Made by a program: the position numbers and the translations under genes. The notes beneath the pieces are model-generated. The model did not search any database, was not told the origin of the DNA, and saw only the letters and a program-made list of their open reading frames with translations. Below, in pieces: positions 49,039 to 57,639 of a DNA stretch of 64,000 nucleotides (positions are counted from its first letter, which is position 1; every line of letters starts with the position of its first letter). Source of the stretch: DAOULT01 sp964646625 (GTDB lineage: Bacteria > Chloroflexota > Anaerolineae > CAZYHC01); contig CAZYHC010000004.1 in NCBI GenBank assembly GCA_964646625.1, positions 1 to 64,000 on the forward strand, given 5' to 3'.

Positions 49039-49091
49039 TTATACCTAAGTAAGCTATGTATAAGTATAGCACATATTTGGTCTGTTGTCAA
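49039..49091 (-). promoter_or_regulatory. padR promoter with overlapping operator-like repeat
   Basis: Promoter TTGACA (49086-49091), 17-base spacer, TATACT (49063-49068), minus strand. An inverted repeat TTATAC-N13-GTATAA (49039-49063) abuts the -10 and covers the start site, the usual place for a PadR operator. Confidence 0.65.
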
Positions 49092-49119
49092 GGACCGAAT
49101 GGATTATTTCGGGCGGGCC

Positions 49120-51708
49120 TCAGGATTCAGAAGACGAAGAGCCAGAGACGCACACCCGAAACCCGATGTAGCGGATGTGGGAGTTGACCGGTTCGTAGCC
49201 ATCGCGAGCGGCGCAGTGGGCGTATCTCTGATTGTTGAGCCAGGAGCCGCCCCGCACCACCCGCCAACCATTTGCTTCCACGTCCTCCCTACCGTCGTCC
49301 ACTCTGTAAGGATACTTCCTGTAAAGGCTGCTCGTCCACTCCCAGACGTTTCCGGCCAGGTCCGAAATCCCATAGGGGCTGTCGCTCTGGGGCGAATAGT
49401 GGCCCACCGGCGTGGGTTTGCGGATGTCGGATTCAGCGGTGTTGCACCGCTCCTCTTCAAAGGTTTCTCCCCAGGGATACATCCGCCCGTCCAGGCCACG
49501 GGCGGCCTTCTCCCACTCCGCTTCGGTCGGCAGACGATAGGGCTTACCCGTCCTCTCGGCAAGCCAATGGCAGTAAGCCACCGCCTCGTACCAGGTTATT
49601 CCCACCACCGGCTGGTCGGGGGCGTTGAAATTATAATTGCGCCAGAAGCGCGGTTCTGTCCAGCCGTTCTGTTCTTTTATCGCCCAGCCTTTGGCGGTCC
49701 AATACTTTCGTCTCCCGTAGCCTCCAGCCTCCACGAAGGCCCGGTATCGGGCGTTGGTCACCGGGTACCTGTCCATGAAAAAGCCCTCGGTCAGCAGCAC
49801 GATCCAGATATCGTCTCCCTGGCCCATGATGAAAGGGCCAGGCGGCACGTACACCATGCCTTCAGGCGCTTGTGGCGGCTCGTAAGGGGGGTACTGTTCC
49901 TCGAAGAGGTGGTAGATAAAGCCCCGCACCTCCTCGTTAATCTTCATCTCCGGGGCCACCCCTGTCCACAACTGCTTGTACAGCCTTCTGGCCACAAAGA
50001 ATTCCTCGAAGGACCTGTGGGCAAAGCTGTAGTGGCCTGCCGCATCGCGACGCAGATAGGTCTGGGTGCGCAAGTCCTGGGCAAAGTGGTCGCTCTTCTC
50101 GGCCTGATCCAGCCCGAAAAAGCGCTGCACCCGCTGCGGTAAACTGGAGTAGTGCAGCGTGGGCTCGCCCCGCTTAAACATCTCCCAGGCCAACTCCTCC
50201 ATGAAAAAGCGGGCCTTTTTCAAGTTGGTCAGCACCCTGCGGTCCTCGTGGATGCTGCGCCTGATCCAACCGCCGGTATAGGCCTCGTACAGGGTAGCCG
50301 GGTTGATAGTTGCTCCCTTCTCCAGGTCGGGCAGCGACCGCACGAGCATGTCCAGCATCACCGGGCGCTGGGCCAGGTCGGGCAGGTGGTAGGTGGCCTG
50401 AATCTGGGTCTCGTACTCTTCCCAATCGTCGGGCCTGCGCTTCTGGAGGGCCAGCCGCACGTCTTCGGGCGTGAACTCCAGGAGGTGCATTACCTCGAAC
50501 TCGGGCCTGTCGCGCAGGTCGATGACCATCTCCGGGTCGGGCGGCGGGGCCTCCTCTCCCCGCCCGAACAGTTGTTGCACCTCCCGCGCCGTTTTGAAGT
50601 AGGGCGTGCGGCAGGTGAGGAGGGCCTTGCTGCCGGGCACAGCCACCACCTTGGCCAGCTCCCAGAAGTTCCTGACCATAGTGCGCTGGCCGACGCGACT
50701 TTCCATCTCGTCGAAGCCGTCGAAAATCAACAGCAGCTTGCCGTTGGCGTTCAATTTCTCGAAGGCCTTGTAGCCGCCGGTCAGTTTGATCTCGTAACGG
50801 TTGACCAGCAGGTCGGTGATCACCTGGCGGATGTCCCCCGCTTTGGTGTACTCCCGCAGGTAGATGAACACCGGCAGGCGTTGGTTGTCGGGGTCGGCCT
50901 GGTAGCGAGCCATCTGTTTGGCGGCGTAGTGCCAGCAAAACCAGGTCTTGCCCGTGCCGAAGTCCCCCAAAATGGAAATGTGGCGGCGGGCCGGGTCCCT
51001 CAGCCAGGCGTCCACGTAGTCGTCGATGGGCTTGCAGGTTTCTTGACTGACCAGTTGTCCCTGTTCGTCGTACAGCCTCTTTTCGCAGCCCAGGTCAACG
51101 TAGTAAGGCTCGATCTCCAGGTGGGCGTACTCACCTTCGAACCAGCGGATGTAAGGCTCGAAATCGACCAGCAGGCGATAGAACTGGCTCAGGGTGAAAA
51201 GACGAACCTGCCCCTCGGTGGCTCCCGCCCGCTTTTGGGCCTCGGGCGTAACGTGAGAGTTGGTTATGAGCAGCCCCTCGACCGCTTCTCGGTTTCGCAC
51301 TTCGGCCTCGAAAGCTTCTACCTGTAGCCTTTCAATTGCCCCCTCCACGCTACCGATCAGGACTCGATGGGTTCGGCCCAGCCCGACCTTTACCAGACAG
51401 ACCATATAATGTTGCTGGTCGTCGGCCTGGTACTGTTCATCGACCGTGTAGCCCATCACCTCCAACAGGCTGTGTACCTGCTCCGCCAGGCTCTCCACGG
51501 GTGAGGGAGAGAGCGGCCCTTTTTGGAGGGCTGCTAACTCCTCTTCTACCCGCTGCAACTGCTCTCGCTCGAATTCCAGGCTGCTGAGCAGGTGCGAAGG
51601 GCGATCCGTACCATACCTGGCCAGTATCTTTTCCAGATCACGGATATTCGACCGATGCACGCCCCACAGCTCTTGTAGGCGTTCGATTTCCTGCTCTCTA
51701 TCCGGCAT
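49120..51708 (-). CDS. NACHT NTPase with N-terminal adaptor module and C-terminal FGE/C-type-lectin-like domain
   Basis: STAND-class protein of 862 residues, probably a conflict or signalling switch. Order: helical adaptor (1-64) shared with the 32624 gene; an alpha/beta domain like Mrr-type restriction endonucleases (about 70-190: GYTVDEQY, EGLLITNSHVTPEAQKRA) whose catalytic D-ExK residues are not evident; NACHT domain with Walker A GDFGTGKT (248-255) and Walker B LLLIFDGFDEME (325-336); helical part with YSFAHRSFEEFFVA; and an FGE-sulfatase-like domain (about 610-855: YVPPGPFIMGQ, RLPTEAEWEKAARG, LAGNVWEWT, RVVRGGSWLNNQ). The FGE catalytic cysteines are absent, so this end probably binds ligands. 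An AGGAGGG site precedes the ATG; a weak extended -10 (TATCAT, 51784-51789) may drive it. Confidence 0.88.
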   Translation of the reverse strand: MPDREQEIERLQELWGVHRSNIRDLEKILARYGTDRPSHLLSSLEFEREQLQRVEEELAALQKGPLSPSPVESLAEQVHSLLEVMGYTVDEQYQADDQQHYMVCLVKVGLGRTHRVLIGSVEGAIERLQVEAFEAEVRNREAVEGLLITNSHVTPEAQKRAGATEGQVRLFTLSQFYRLLVDFEPYIRWFEGEYAHLEIEPYYVDLGCEKRLYDEQGQLVSQETCKPIDDYVDAWLRDPARRHISILGDFGTGKTWFCWHYAAKQMARYQADPDNQRLPVFIYLREYTKAGDIRQVITDLLVNRYEIKLTGGYKAFEKLNANGKLLLIFDGFDEMESRVGQRTMVRNFWELAKVVAVPGSKALLTCRTPYFKTAREVQQLFGRGEEAPPPDPEMVIDLRDRPEFEVMHLLEFTPEDVRLALQKRRPDDWEEYETQIQATYHLPDLAQRPVMLDMLVRSLPDLEKGATINPATLYEAYTGGWIRRSIHEDRRVLTNLKKARFFMEELAWEMFKRGEPTLHYSSLPQRVQRFFGLDQAEKSDHFAQDLRTQTYLRRDAAGHYSFAHRSFEEFFVARRLYKQLWTGVAPEMKINEEVRGFIYHLFEEQYPPYEPPQAPEGMVYVPPGPFIMGQGDDIWIVLLTEGFFMDRYPVTNARYRAFVEAGGYGRRKYWTAKGWAIKEQNGWTEPRFWRNYNFNAPDQPVVGITWYEAVAYCHWLAERTGKPYRLPTEAEWEKAARGLDGRMYPWGETFEEERCNTAESDIRKPTPVGHYSPQSDSPYGISDLAGNVWEWTSSLYRKYPYRVDDGREDVEANGWRVVRGGSWLNNQRYAHCAARDGYEPVNSHIRYIGFRVCVSGSSSSES

Positions 51709-51804
51709 AGTGCCCTCCTGAGCAATTTACAAACCACTCCGATAACCCCCTTGGTCATGTCAGGAAGCATTTTGTTACCACCTATGATACCACAACTCCG
51801 CCCC

Positions 51805-51838
51805 AAAGAAAAACCGCCCGCTAAACGCCGCCGGGCGG
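51805..51838 (-). terminator. Intrinsic terminator of the MATE gene
   Basis: On the minus strand CCGCCCG and CGGGCGG with an 11-base loop, then TTTTTCTTT. It separates the MATE operon from the NACHT gene. Confidence 0.8.
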
Positions 51839-51848
51839 TGAGTATTTT

Positions 51849-53198
51849 TCAGACCTCTTTCTGCTTCCAGCGCCCCAGGCGGAACCAGAAAACAAAAAAT
51901 AACCCGTTGGCCAGGTTGGCGATGGCCCGCCCCCACCAGACGCCGGCGATCCCCACTCCCAGCCAAAGAGAGAGCCCATAGGCCAGCGGGGCTTCCATCC
52001 CCCATAGGCTGAGGAGGTTGATCGCCATCGGGGGTAGAGTGTTCCCGGCCCCGTCGAACCCCCGCGCCAACACCACCCCCACCGCGCCAACGACCAGCGA
52101 GGGGGCCACCACGCGCAGGCAGTCGGTGCCGAAGGCCACCACCTGCGGGGTGGGGTCGAAAAAGGCCACCAGGGGTTGGGCGAAGACGAAAAAGAGGGCC
52201 GCTACGACGGCCATGTAGCCAGCAGCGTAGGAGCTGACCCACCACGCGCTCCGCTCCGCTCGCCCAGGCTGGCGCGCCCCCAAATTCTGGCCCACCAGGG
52301 TGGCCGCAGCATTGCCCAGGCCGAAATCCGGGATGAGGGCGATCAGCAGCAGCCGGTTTGCCACCCCGTACCCGGCTGTGGCGAAGGTGCCATACAGCCC
52401 CACCAGCCCCACGATGATCAGCCGGGAGGAGGAGCGGAGGGTCATCTGCACTGTGCTGGGCAGTGCAATACGGATGATGCGGCCCATCAGGGGAAAGTCC
52501 GGCCGCAGGTTGCGCGGGTTGATGCTGATCCGGGCCCGTCCCCGGAAAAGGATCACCGCCTGTAGAGCCAGCCCCGCCCCCAGGCCCAGGATAAAGGCCC
52601 AGGCGGAGCCAGCGATCCCCAGCGGCGGCAGCGGCCCCATCCCGAAGATCAGCACCGGCTCCAGCACCACCGTGACCGCCGTGACCAGGAACAGCACCGC
52701 CATCGCCAGCCGGGCCTCCCCCGCGCCGCGCAGCATGGCGTTGATAGCCATAACCAGGATCAAAGTGAACAGTCCGCTGAAGGTGGCGCGGAGGTAGGAG
52801 AGCCCCAAAGGCAGCACCTCGGCGTCCGCTCCCAGAAGCACCAACAGGGGGCGGGCTACCAGCAATCCCAGGCCGCCCAGCAGGAGCGACACGATCAGGC
52901 TAAGCAGGATGGTCTGCCAAAGCGCGTGCTCCGCCGCCTCCCGATCCTGCGCCCCGATCCGGCGGGCCACCACCGCCATCCCGCCGATGCCCAGCCCGTT
53001 GGCCAGGCTGTTGATCACCCAGCGGATGGTGACGCTGATAGTCACCGCCGCCAGCGCCGCCGACCCCAGGCGGCCAACCCAGTAGGTATCCAGCACAAAA
53101 GCTACGTTGGCAATGCCTGTCTCCAGGATCATCGGAATAGCCAGGTGCCAGATGTTCCGATGCAGACTGCCGCTGGTCAGGTTCCGGTCCATCGTCAT
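51849..53198 (-). CDS. MATE family efflux transporter
   Basis: Membrane exporter of 449 residues with about 12 helices in two halves. The N-terminal half shows the MATE pattern LAIPMILETGIANVAFVLDT YWVGRLGSAALAA (residues about 19-50), and the second half repeats it near SSRLIIVGLVGLYGTFATAGYG. Such pumps use sodium or proton gradients to export cationic drugs or metabolites. The ATG at 53198 overlaps the serine-dehydratase stop by ATGA. A longer start further up is not supported. Co-transcription with serine catabolism hints at export of a related metabolite, but this is a guess. Confidence 0.9.
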   Translation of the reverse strand: MTMDRNLTSGSLHRNIWHLAIPMILETGIANVAFVLDTYWVGRLGSAALAAVTISVTIRWVINSLANGLGIGGMAVVARRIGAQDREAAEHALWQTILLSLIVSLLLGGLGLLVARPLLVLLGADAEVLPLGLSYLRATFSGLFTLILVMAINAMLRGAGEARLAMAVLFLVTAVTVVLEPVLIFGMGPLPPLGIAGSAWAFILGLGAGLALQAVILFRGRARISINPRNLRPDFPLMGRIIRIALPSTVQMTLRSSSRLIIVGLVGLYGTFATAGYGVANRLLLIALIPDFGLGNAAATLVGQNLGARQPGRAERSAWWVSSYAAGYMAVVAALFFVFAQPLVAFFDPTPQVVAFGTDCLRVVAPSLVVGAVGVVLARGFDGAGNTLPPMAINLLSLWGMEAPLAYGLSLWLGVGIAGVWWGRAIANLANGLFFVFWFRLGRWKQKEV

Positions 53199-54748
53199 CG
53201 CCTCAGCCGCGGCATTGCCAGTGCCGAGGGCGCCAGCGATAACCCCCCAAGAGCGGTGCACTTGAGCTCGCGCGGCAACATCTGGCCTACAGCATACACG
53301 GCGTCGATGGTCTCGTCCAGCGGGATGGGGTTGACGTACCCCCCCAGGATGAGATCTGCGCAGACAAGCGCCCCGGTTGCCGCCGCTGCGTTGCGCGTGT
53401 GGCAGGGGATCTCGACGATGCCCTGCACCGGGTCACAAATGGAGCCCATCGCGTTTTGAAGGGCTATGGCTGCCGCGTCGGCGGCCTGACGCGCGCTGCC
53501 GCCTGCCACCTCCACCACGGCCGCCGCGGCCATCGCCCCCGAGGTCCCGACCTCCACCTGGCAGCCCGCCACCTCGGCCGCAAACGTGGCCCGCCTGGCC
53601 ACCACCAACCCCACCGCCGAGGCCGCCAGCAAGGCCAGAGCCGTCTGCTCTGAGCTCAAACCTTTCTCTTCGGCCAGGGTCACCACCACGCCAGGGATCA
53701 CCCCCGCCGCGCCCCCCGTCGGCGCGGCGCATACCACCCCCAGACTGCCGCTGACGTGCATCACGGCCATCGCCCGCGCCGCGGCGCGAGTGTGGAGCCC
53801 CCCTATCGCCACCCGCCCCTCCGCTTCAGCCTGATAGATCTGACCAGCGCTCGGCCTGAGCAACTGCATCGACGGCAGGGTCTCTTCCAGCCCGCGATGC
53901 ACCGCCGCCCGCATCACCTCGAAGCGAACGACCGTCTCGGCCAGGATATCGCCTGCCGGGAGCCCCAGAAGCGCCGACTCGTAGGCCAGCGCCATCCGTC
54001 CCAGCGAACAACCGCGCTCCTCCGCCAGGGCGATCATTTCGGCGGCGCTGGAAAAAAGCGGCTCGCCGCGCTGGACAAAGAACACCGGAGGCGCTATCCA
54101 GAGACTATGGACGCCTGGCAGGGCTTCCACCTGAGCCCTGGTGTCGGTGTCCAGCGGGGACGACCGCCGCGCGTGCAGCAACACCTGGTCGCCACGCGCC
54201 TGGCGCGCCAGTGGCCCCTGCGTCTGTCCGTCCCGCCTCAAAAGCTGGCGTACAACTGGCTCGACGCTCCTCTCCAGGGCCACCAGCACTTCGTGGGCGT
54301 CGCCGGTCAATCGCACCGGCCACTCCCCGAGCCGCGTGAAGACTACTGCTCCACCACCGATAGACTGGGCCACGGCGCGTAACTGTCGCCCGCGCCGGGA
54401 GGTCATCCGCAGCTCGACCGTGTTGGGATGAGCGGCGTCCGGCAACCGCTCCACGGCGAACGTGATCTGGAGCCCCTGGGCGGCGGCCAGCTCGAGCGCC
54501 TGGGGCAGCCGCTCGTCGGTGATGGACCAGCCCATCACCCCGGCGGCGAAGCCGATATCGCTGCCCTGCTGGCGATAAACCTCGGCAAACGAGCCGTCCG
54601 GGTCGAAGGCGAACCTCACAGACGCGGGCGTGTCGCCCAGCAGGGCGCGGGCCAGCGTTCCAATGTAAAACGGCCCGGCGGTGTGCGAGCTGGACGACCC
54701 ACGCATCACCGGGCCGAGCACGTCGTTAAAAATGCTGATAGGTTTCAT
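53195..54748 (-). CDS. L-serine dehydratase, single-chain iron-sulfur type
   Basis: Converts L-serine to pyruvate and ammonia with a [4Fe-4S] cluster. The beta domain at the N-terminus (about 1-215) has VMRGSSSSHTAGP (about 15-27). The alpha domain follows, with GVVCAAPTGGAAGVIPGV (about 345) and NAMGSICDPVQGIVEIPCHT (about 440), supplying the cluster cysteines. Length (517 aa) fits a fused enzyme. The ATG at 54748 is chosen because conserved sequence starts there; the long open frame upstream is a high-GC artefact. It is coupled to the MATE gene by a four-base overlap. Confidence 0.93.
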   Translation of the reverse strand: MKPISIFNDVLGPVMRGSSSSHTAGPFYIGTLARALLGDTPASVRFAFDPDGSFAEVYRQQGSDIGFAAGVMGWSITDERLPQALELAAAQGLQITFAVERLPDAAHPNTVELRMTSRRGRQLRAVAQSIGGGAVVFTRLGEWPVRLTGDAHEVLVALERSVEPVVRQLLRRDGQTQGPLARQARGDQVLLHARRSSPLDTDTRAQVEALPGVHSLWIAPPVFFVQRGEPLFSSAAEMIALAEERGCSLGRMALAYESALLGLPAGDILAETVVRFEVMRAAVHRGLEETLPSMQLLRPSAGQIYQAEAEGRVAIGGLHTRAAARAMAVMHVSGSLGVVCAAPTGGAAGVIPGVVVTLAEEKGLSSEQTALALLAASAVGLVVARRATFAAEVAGCQVEVGTSGAMAAAAVVEVAGGSARQAADAAAIALQNAMGSICDPVQGIVEIPCHTRNAAAATGALVCADLILGGYVNPIPLDETIDAVYAVGQMLPRELKCTALGGLSLAPSALAMPRLRR

Positions 54749-54792
54749 GTCACTATATCCTCGCAGTATTCGGTCAGCCAATTTCAGGCGGT

Positions 54793-55773
54793 TCAATATC
54801 CGGCCTGCAAATCGACCCTGTTCGGCATCGCCTCCCCCCTGGCCGCCGCATTGAGCAGCGCCGCCAGGTGCATCATACGCTGTCTGTCCGTTTCGTCGGG
54901 AGACCCAGCCCGATGCGGACTCATCACTACGTTGTCCAATTCGTGAAAGGGATGGGCCGAGGGCGGGGTGTGGGGGCGGGCGGCTTCGTCGGCGGGGTAG
55001 TTGTACCACACGTCCAATCCGGCGGCGTACACCTTTCCCTGGCGCAGGGCGTGGTACAGCGCAGCTTCGTCAACGATGGGGCCGCGTCCCACGTTGACCA
55101 GCACTGCGCCAGGAGGCAGCAGGGCCAACTCGTCTTGGCCGATGAGCGCGGTCGTTTCGGGGGTATGGGGCAGACAGATGATGAGCACGTCGGCCCCAGG
55201 CAGCAGGCGGTGTAACGCCTCAGGGGGATGGATTTCGTCAGCGGGATCGAGCGGGGGCGCGGCCACGCGGCGCCGGGTGGCCATCACCTTCATCCCCAAT
55301 CCCCGGCACAGGCGGGCCACCCTTTGGCCGATAGCGCCGTAGCCTAAAATCAGGGCGGTTTTGCCTTCCAGTATGACAGCCGGGTTGGGCTGGTAGCGTG
55401 GGGTCCAATCGTGTGTCCGAAACGTCCGATCTATGGGGACGATGAATTTAGCCGCAGCCAGCATCAGGGCAACGGTCATCTCGGCGACGAGGACGGCGTT
55501 ATAATGCAGGTTGTGGACGGCGATGTGCGGAAAACCGAGCATCAGTTCGCGCGTCTCCTCAGGCAGGCCAGCCCAGGGGACGATGAGGGCGCGCAGGTTG
55601 GGGCTGGCGGTGAGATGCTCGGGCTGGGGGTGGCCGGCGACCAGGAGGTGATAGTCAGCGGGCGAGGGCAGGTCGGGGCCGAGGGTCAGGTGAATGTCCG
55701 GGTGCAGGTTAGCCCGCAGACAGGCCAGGGGCGCGGGGTCAAGGGGGCGCAGAAAGTGAACGGACAGTCTCAT
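54793..55773 (-). CDS. D-isomer-specific 2-hydroxyacid dehydrogenase
   Basis: NAD-dependent oxidoreductase of 326 residues. The Rossmann motif is LILGYGAIGQRVARLCRGLG (about 138-157). Catalytic Arg is in VNVGRGPIVDE (about 224-234), Glu follows further on, and the His is in SPHRAG (about 290). The catalytic-domain half is diverged, so the substrate is unclear. It lies 44 bases upstream of the serine-dehydratase gene on the same strand and probably forms an operon with it and the MATE exporter, suggesting a serine/hydroxypyruvate theme. ATG at 55773; a TTG two codons earlier is possible. Confidence 0.9.
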   Translation of the reverse strand: MRLSVHFLRPLDPAPLACLRANLHPDIHLTLGPDLPSPADYHLLVAGHPQPEHLTASPNLRALIVPWAGLPEETRELMLGFPHIAVHNLHYNAVLVAEMTVALMLAAAKFIVPIDRTFRTHDWTPRYQPNPAVILEGKTALILGYGAIGQRVARLCRGLGMKVMATRRRVAAPPLDPADEIHPPEALHRLLPGADVLIICLPHTPETTALIGQDELALLPPGAVLVNVGRGPIVDEAALYHALRQGKVYAAGLDVWYNYPADEAARPHTPPSAHPFHELDNVVMSPHRAGSPDETDRQRMMHLAALLNAAARGEAMPNRVDLQAGY

Positions 55774-55986
55774 AATCAAGAATACCTTGTATACTATAGT
55801 CGCAGCGGCGCGACTGGTAGCATACGATCCTCCCTTCGTAAAATATAATCGTCGCCCTTATTGCGATGAAGACGGACGAGGGCCGCATGGTCGATAGTGG
55901 AGTCGTTGGCGAACGCAGCCTATATAATACACTATCTGGCGAAAAAGGCAAATGAGGGCCTGGAAAACGATAGGACCATTATCCTA

Positions 55987-56015
55987 TTGATTTTTCAGCG
56001 CCGCTCTGCTATACT
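55987..56015 (+). promoter_or_regulatory. Promoter of a short two-hairpin transcript
   Basis: TTGATT, 17-base spacer, TATACT on the plus strand. No gene follows before a terminator. The 55774-55980 stretch has an inverted repeat AGTCGC/GCGACT (55798-55815) and otherwise nothing recognisable. Confidence 0.6.
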
Positions 56016-56021
56016 AAAAAT

Positions 56022-56086
56022 ACAGAGATTTTCGGCGGAATTTCTCTGAAGTTAACCCTCAGGCGGCAGCCGGGGGTTTTTTCTTT
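56022..56086 (+). ncRNA. Candidate small RNA with intrinsic terminator
   Basis: Predicted transcript of about 65 bases: a hairpin CAGAGA/TCTCTG (56023-56048), then AACCC and GGGTT enclosing an inner GGC/GCC helix (56054-56078) and a T-run. It has no open frame. It may be a free small RNA or an attenuated leader of the downstream PPIase gene. Confidence 0.45.
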
Positions 56087-56176
56087 TACACGTAACTTTA
56101 TCTACAACGACCTCAGAAGGACGTGGAGCGGGCCGTGCCCCTTGAGCAAGACCAGGGGGCAGAGACAAAGTCCGGT

Positions 56177-56205
56177 TTGACCTCAAGCTGTTTCTGTAGT
56201 AAAAT
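56177..56205 (+). promoter_or_regulatory. Promoter of the PPIase gene, with hairpin leader
   Basis: TTGACC, 17-base spacer, TAAAAT on the plus strand. The leader folds into GTATGGC/GCCATAC (56212-56229) and GCATAGG/CCTATGC (56245-56269), the second followed by a T-rich stretch that might act as an attenuator. Confidence 0.6.
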
Positions 56206-56315
56206 GGGGATGTATGGCTAAGGCCATACGTTTCAAACCAGGGAGCATAGGAGTGTGACAAGCCTATGCCTTATTTTATCATGAAGTACTATGAGGAGAG
56301 GGCAGACAACCCGGC

Positions 56316-57494
56316 ATGGCTAAAAAGAAGAAAAAAGAAAAAATCCTGACCAAGAAACAAATCGCTCGTGGTAGAAAGGTGCAACAGCAGCAACGCCTGA
56401 TCTTTGCGGGCCTGGGCGTGGTGGCGGTCCTGGTGGTGGGCATCCTGGCTTTCGGCCTATACTCTGAGTTGGTGCTCGAACCGGCCTCGCCCATAGCCCA
56501 GGTCAACGGCACCCCGATCCGAACCGACGAATATCAGAAACGCGTCCGTTACCGTCGCTTCATGCTCTATTCTGACCTGGAAGAGGTCAGAAACGCGATG
56601 GCCCAGTTTGACTCCGAGGATGAGAGCATGCAGGTAGTGCTCGACTACTACCAACAGAACATCCAGCAAATCGAATCGAGGTTATCAACGGTGGGGCTGG
56701 ACATGCTGGATGAGATGATCGACGGCGAACTGGTTCGGCAGGAGGCCGTCAGCAGGGGGCTGGCCGTCACCTCCGAGGAAATTGAAAAAAGCACCCTGGA
56801 ACAATTTGGCTATCTCCCTGACCGGCCCACTCCCACCCCAACGCCGATCACGGCCACAGTGCCCATCACCGCCACCCCTACGCCTACTCCCTCTCCTACC
56901 CCATCCAGGGAGCAGGCTCAAAAGAGTTATCAGGATTACCTGGCCGTCTTGCAGAGGGTGGCCGATTTCACGGACGAAGACTATAAAAAGCTGATCGCAG
57001 CCAATCTTTTTTACAAAAAGCTGCAACAACTCCTGGCCGACGAGGTGCCCACCACCGCCGAACAGGTGCACGCCTACCATATCCTGGTGGAAACCGAGGA
57101 AGAGGCCCTGGACGTTATGAAAAGATTGGAAGAGGGGGAGGATTTCGCCGGACTGGCCGAAGAGGCGTCCATAGATCCGGGTACAAAAGATAAAGGCGGC
57201 GACCTGGGTTGGTTCCCCCGTGGGGTAATGGTCGGACCTTTCGAAGAGGCGGCCTTCGCTCTTCAGGCGGGAGCAATAGTGACTGCGCCGGTACAAACAC
57301 AGTTTGGCTATCACATCATCAAGGTCGAGGGACACGAGCAGGACCGCGAGTTGGAACCAAGCGCCCTGGCTATGCGTAGAAATAGCGCCCTGAGCGATTG
57401 GCTGGAAGAGGAGCGGCAAACAGCCGCCATCGAGATGTTCTGGAGGCCGGATAAAGTGCCACGCGATGAGATGGCCGCCGGAACTGCGCGCTGA
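56316..57494 (+). CDS. Membrane-anchored parvulin-type peptidyl-prolyl isomerase
   Basis: Folding factor for exported proteins, PrsA/SurA-like. A Lys-rich start (KKKKKEK) precedes one membrane helix (about 28-50, LIFAGLGVVAVLVVGILAF), so the rest is exterior. A SurA-N-like helical domain (about 55-205) is interrupted by a Thr/Pro insertion (about 170-195). The parvulin domain (about 245-350) has HAYHILVETEEEA, GDLGWFPRGVMVGPFE and FGYHIIKVEGH. The ribosome site is weak (GAGGAG about 17 bases upstream), so expression may rely on the leader. Likely to serve the many secreted repeat proteins of this genome. Confidence 0.9.
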   Translation: MAKKKKKEKILTKKQIARGRKVQQQQRLIFAGLGVVAVLVVGILAFGLYSELVLEPASPIAQVNGTPIRTDEYQKRVRYRRFMLYSDLEEVRNAMAQFDSEDESMQVVLDYYQQNIQQIESRLSTVGLDMLDEMIDGELVRQEAVSRGLAVTSEEIEKSTLEQFGYLPDRPTPTPTPITATVPITATPTPTPSPTPSREQAQKSYQDYLAVLQRVADFTDEDYKKLIAANLFYKKLQQLLADEVPTTAEQVHAYHILVETEEEALDVMKRLEEGEDFAGLAEEASIDPGTKDKGGDLGWFPRGVMVGPFEEAAFALQAGAIVTAPVQTQFGYHIIKVEGHEQDRELEPSALAMRRNSALSDWLEEERQTAAIEMFWRPDKVPRDEMAAGTAR

Positions 57495-57639
57495 GGACCT
57501 GAGAATCATGCAGGGTTATGTAGGATCAGATTGCCCTCTGACCGATAGGAAATGCTGGCTGCCGGCTGCCTCCTGACCGGGGTTGGGAATGAGTTGGCTT
57601 TTTTCACTGCTCGCATCGTGCTGACGAGAGTGGAGATGG

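Noticed and set aside
49018..51327. Two long plus-strand frames (374 and 391 codons) opposite the NACHT gene
   Set aside because: No recognisable domains, and the NACHT and FGE motifs fix the coding strand.
49120..55800. Reverse transcriptase or template repeat of a DGR
   Set aside because: Looked for near the FGE-like domain; no RT motif (YxDD) frame or A-rich near-copy was seen in the window.
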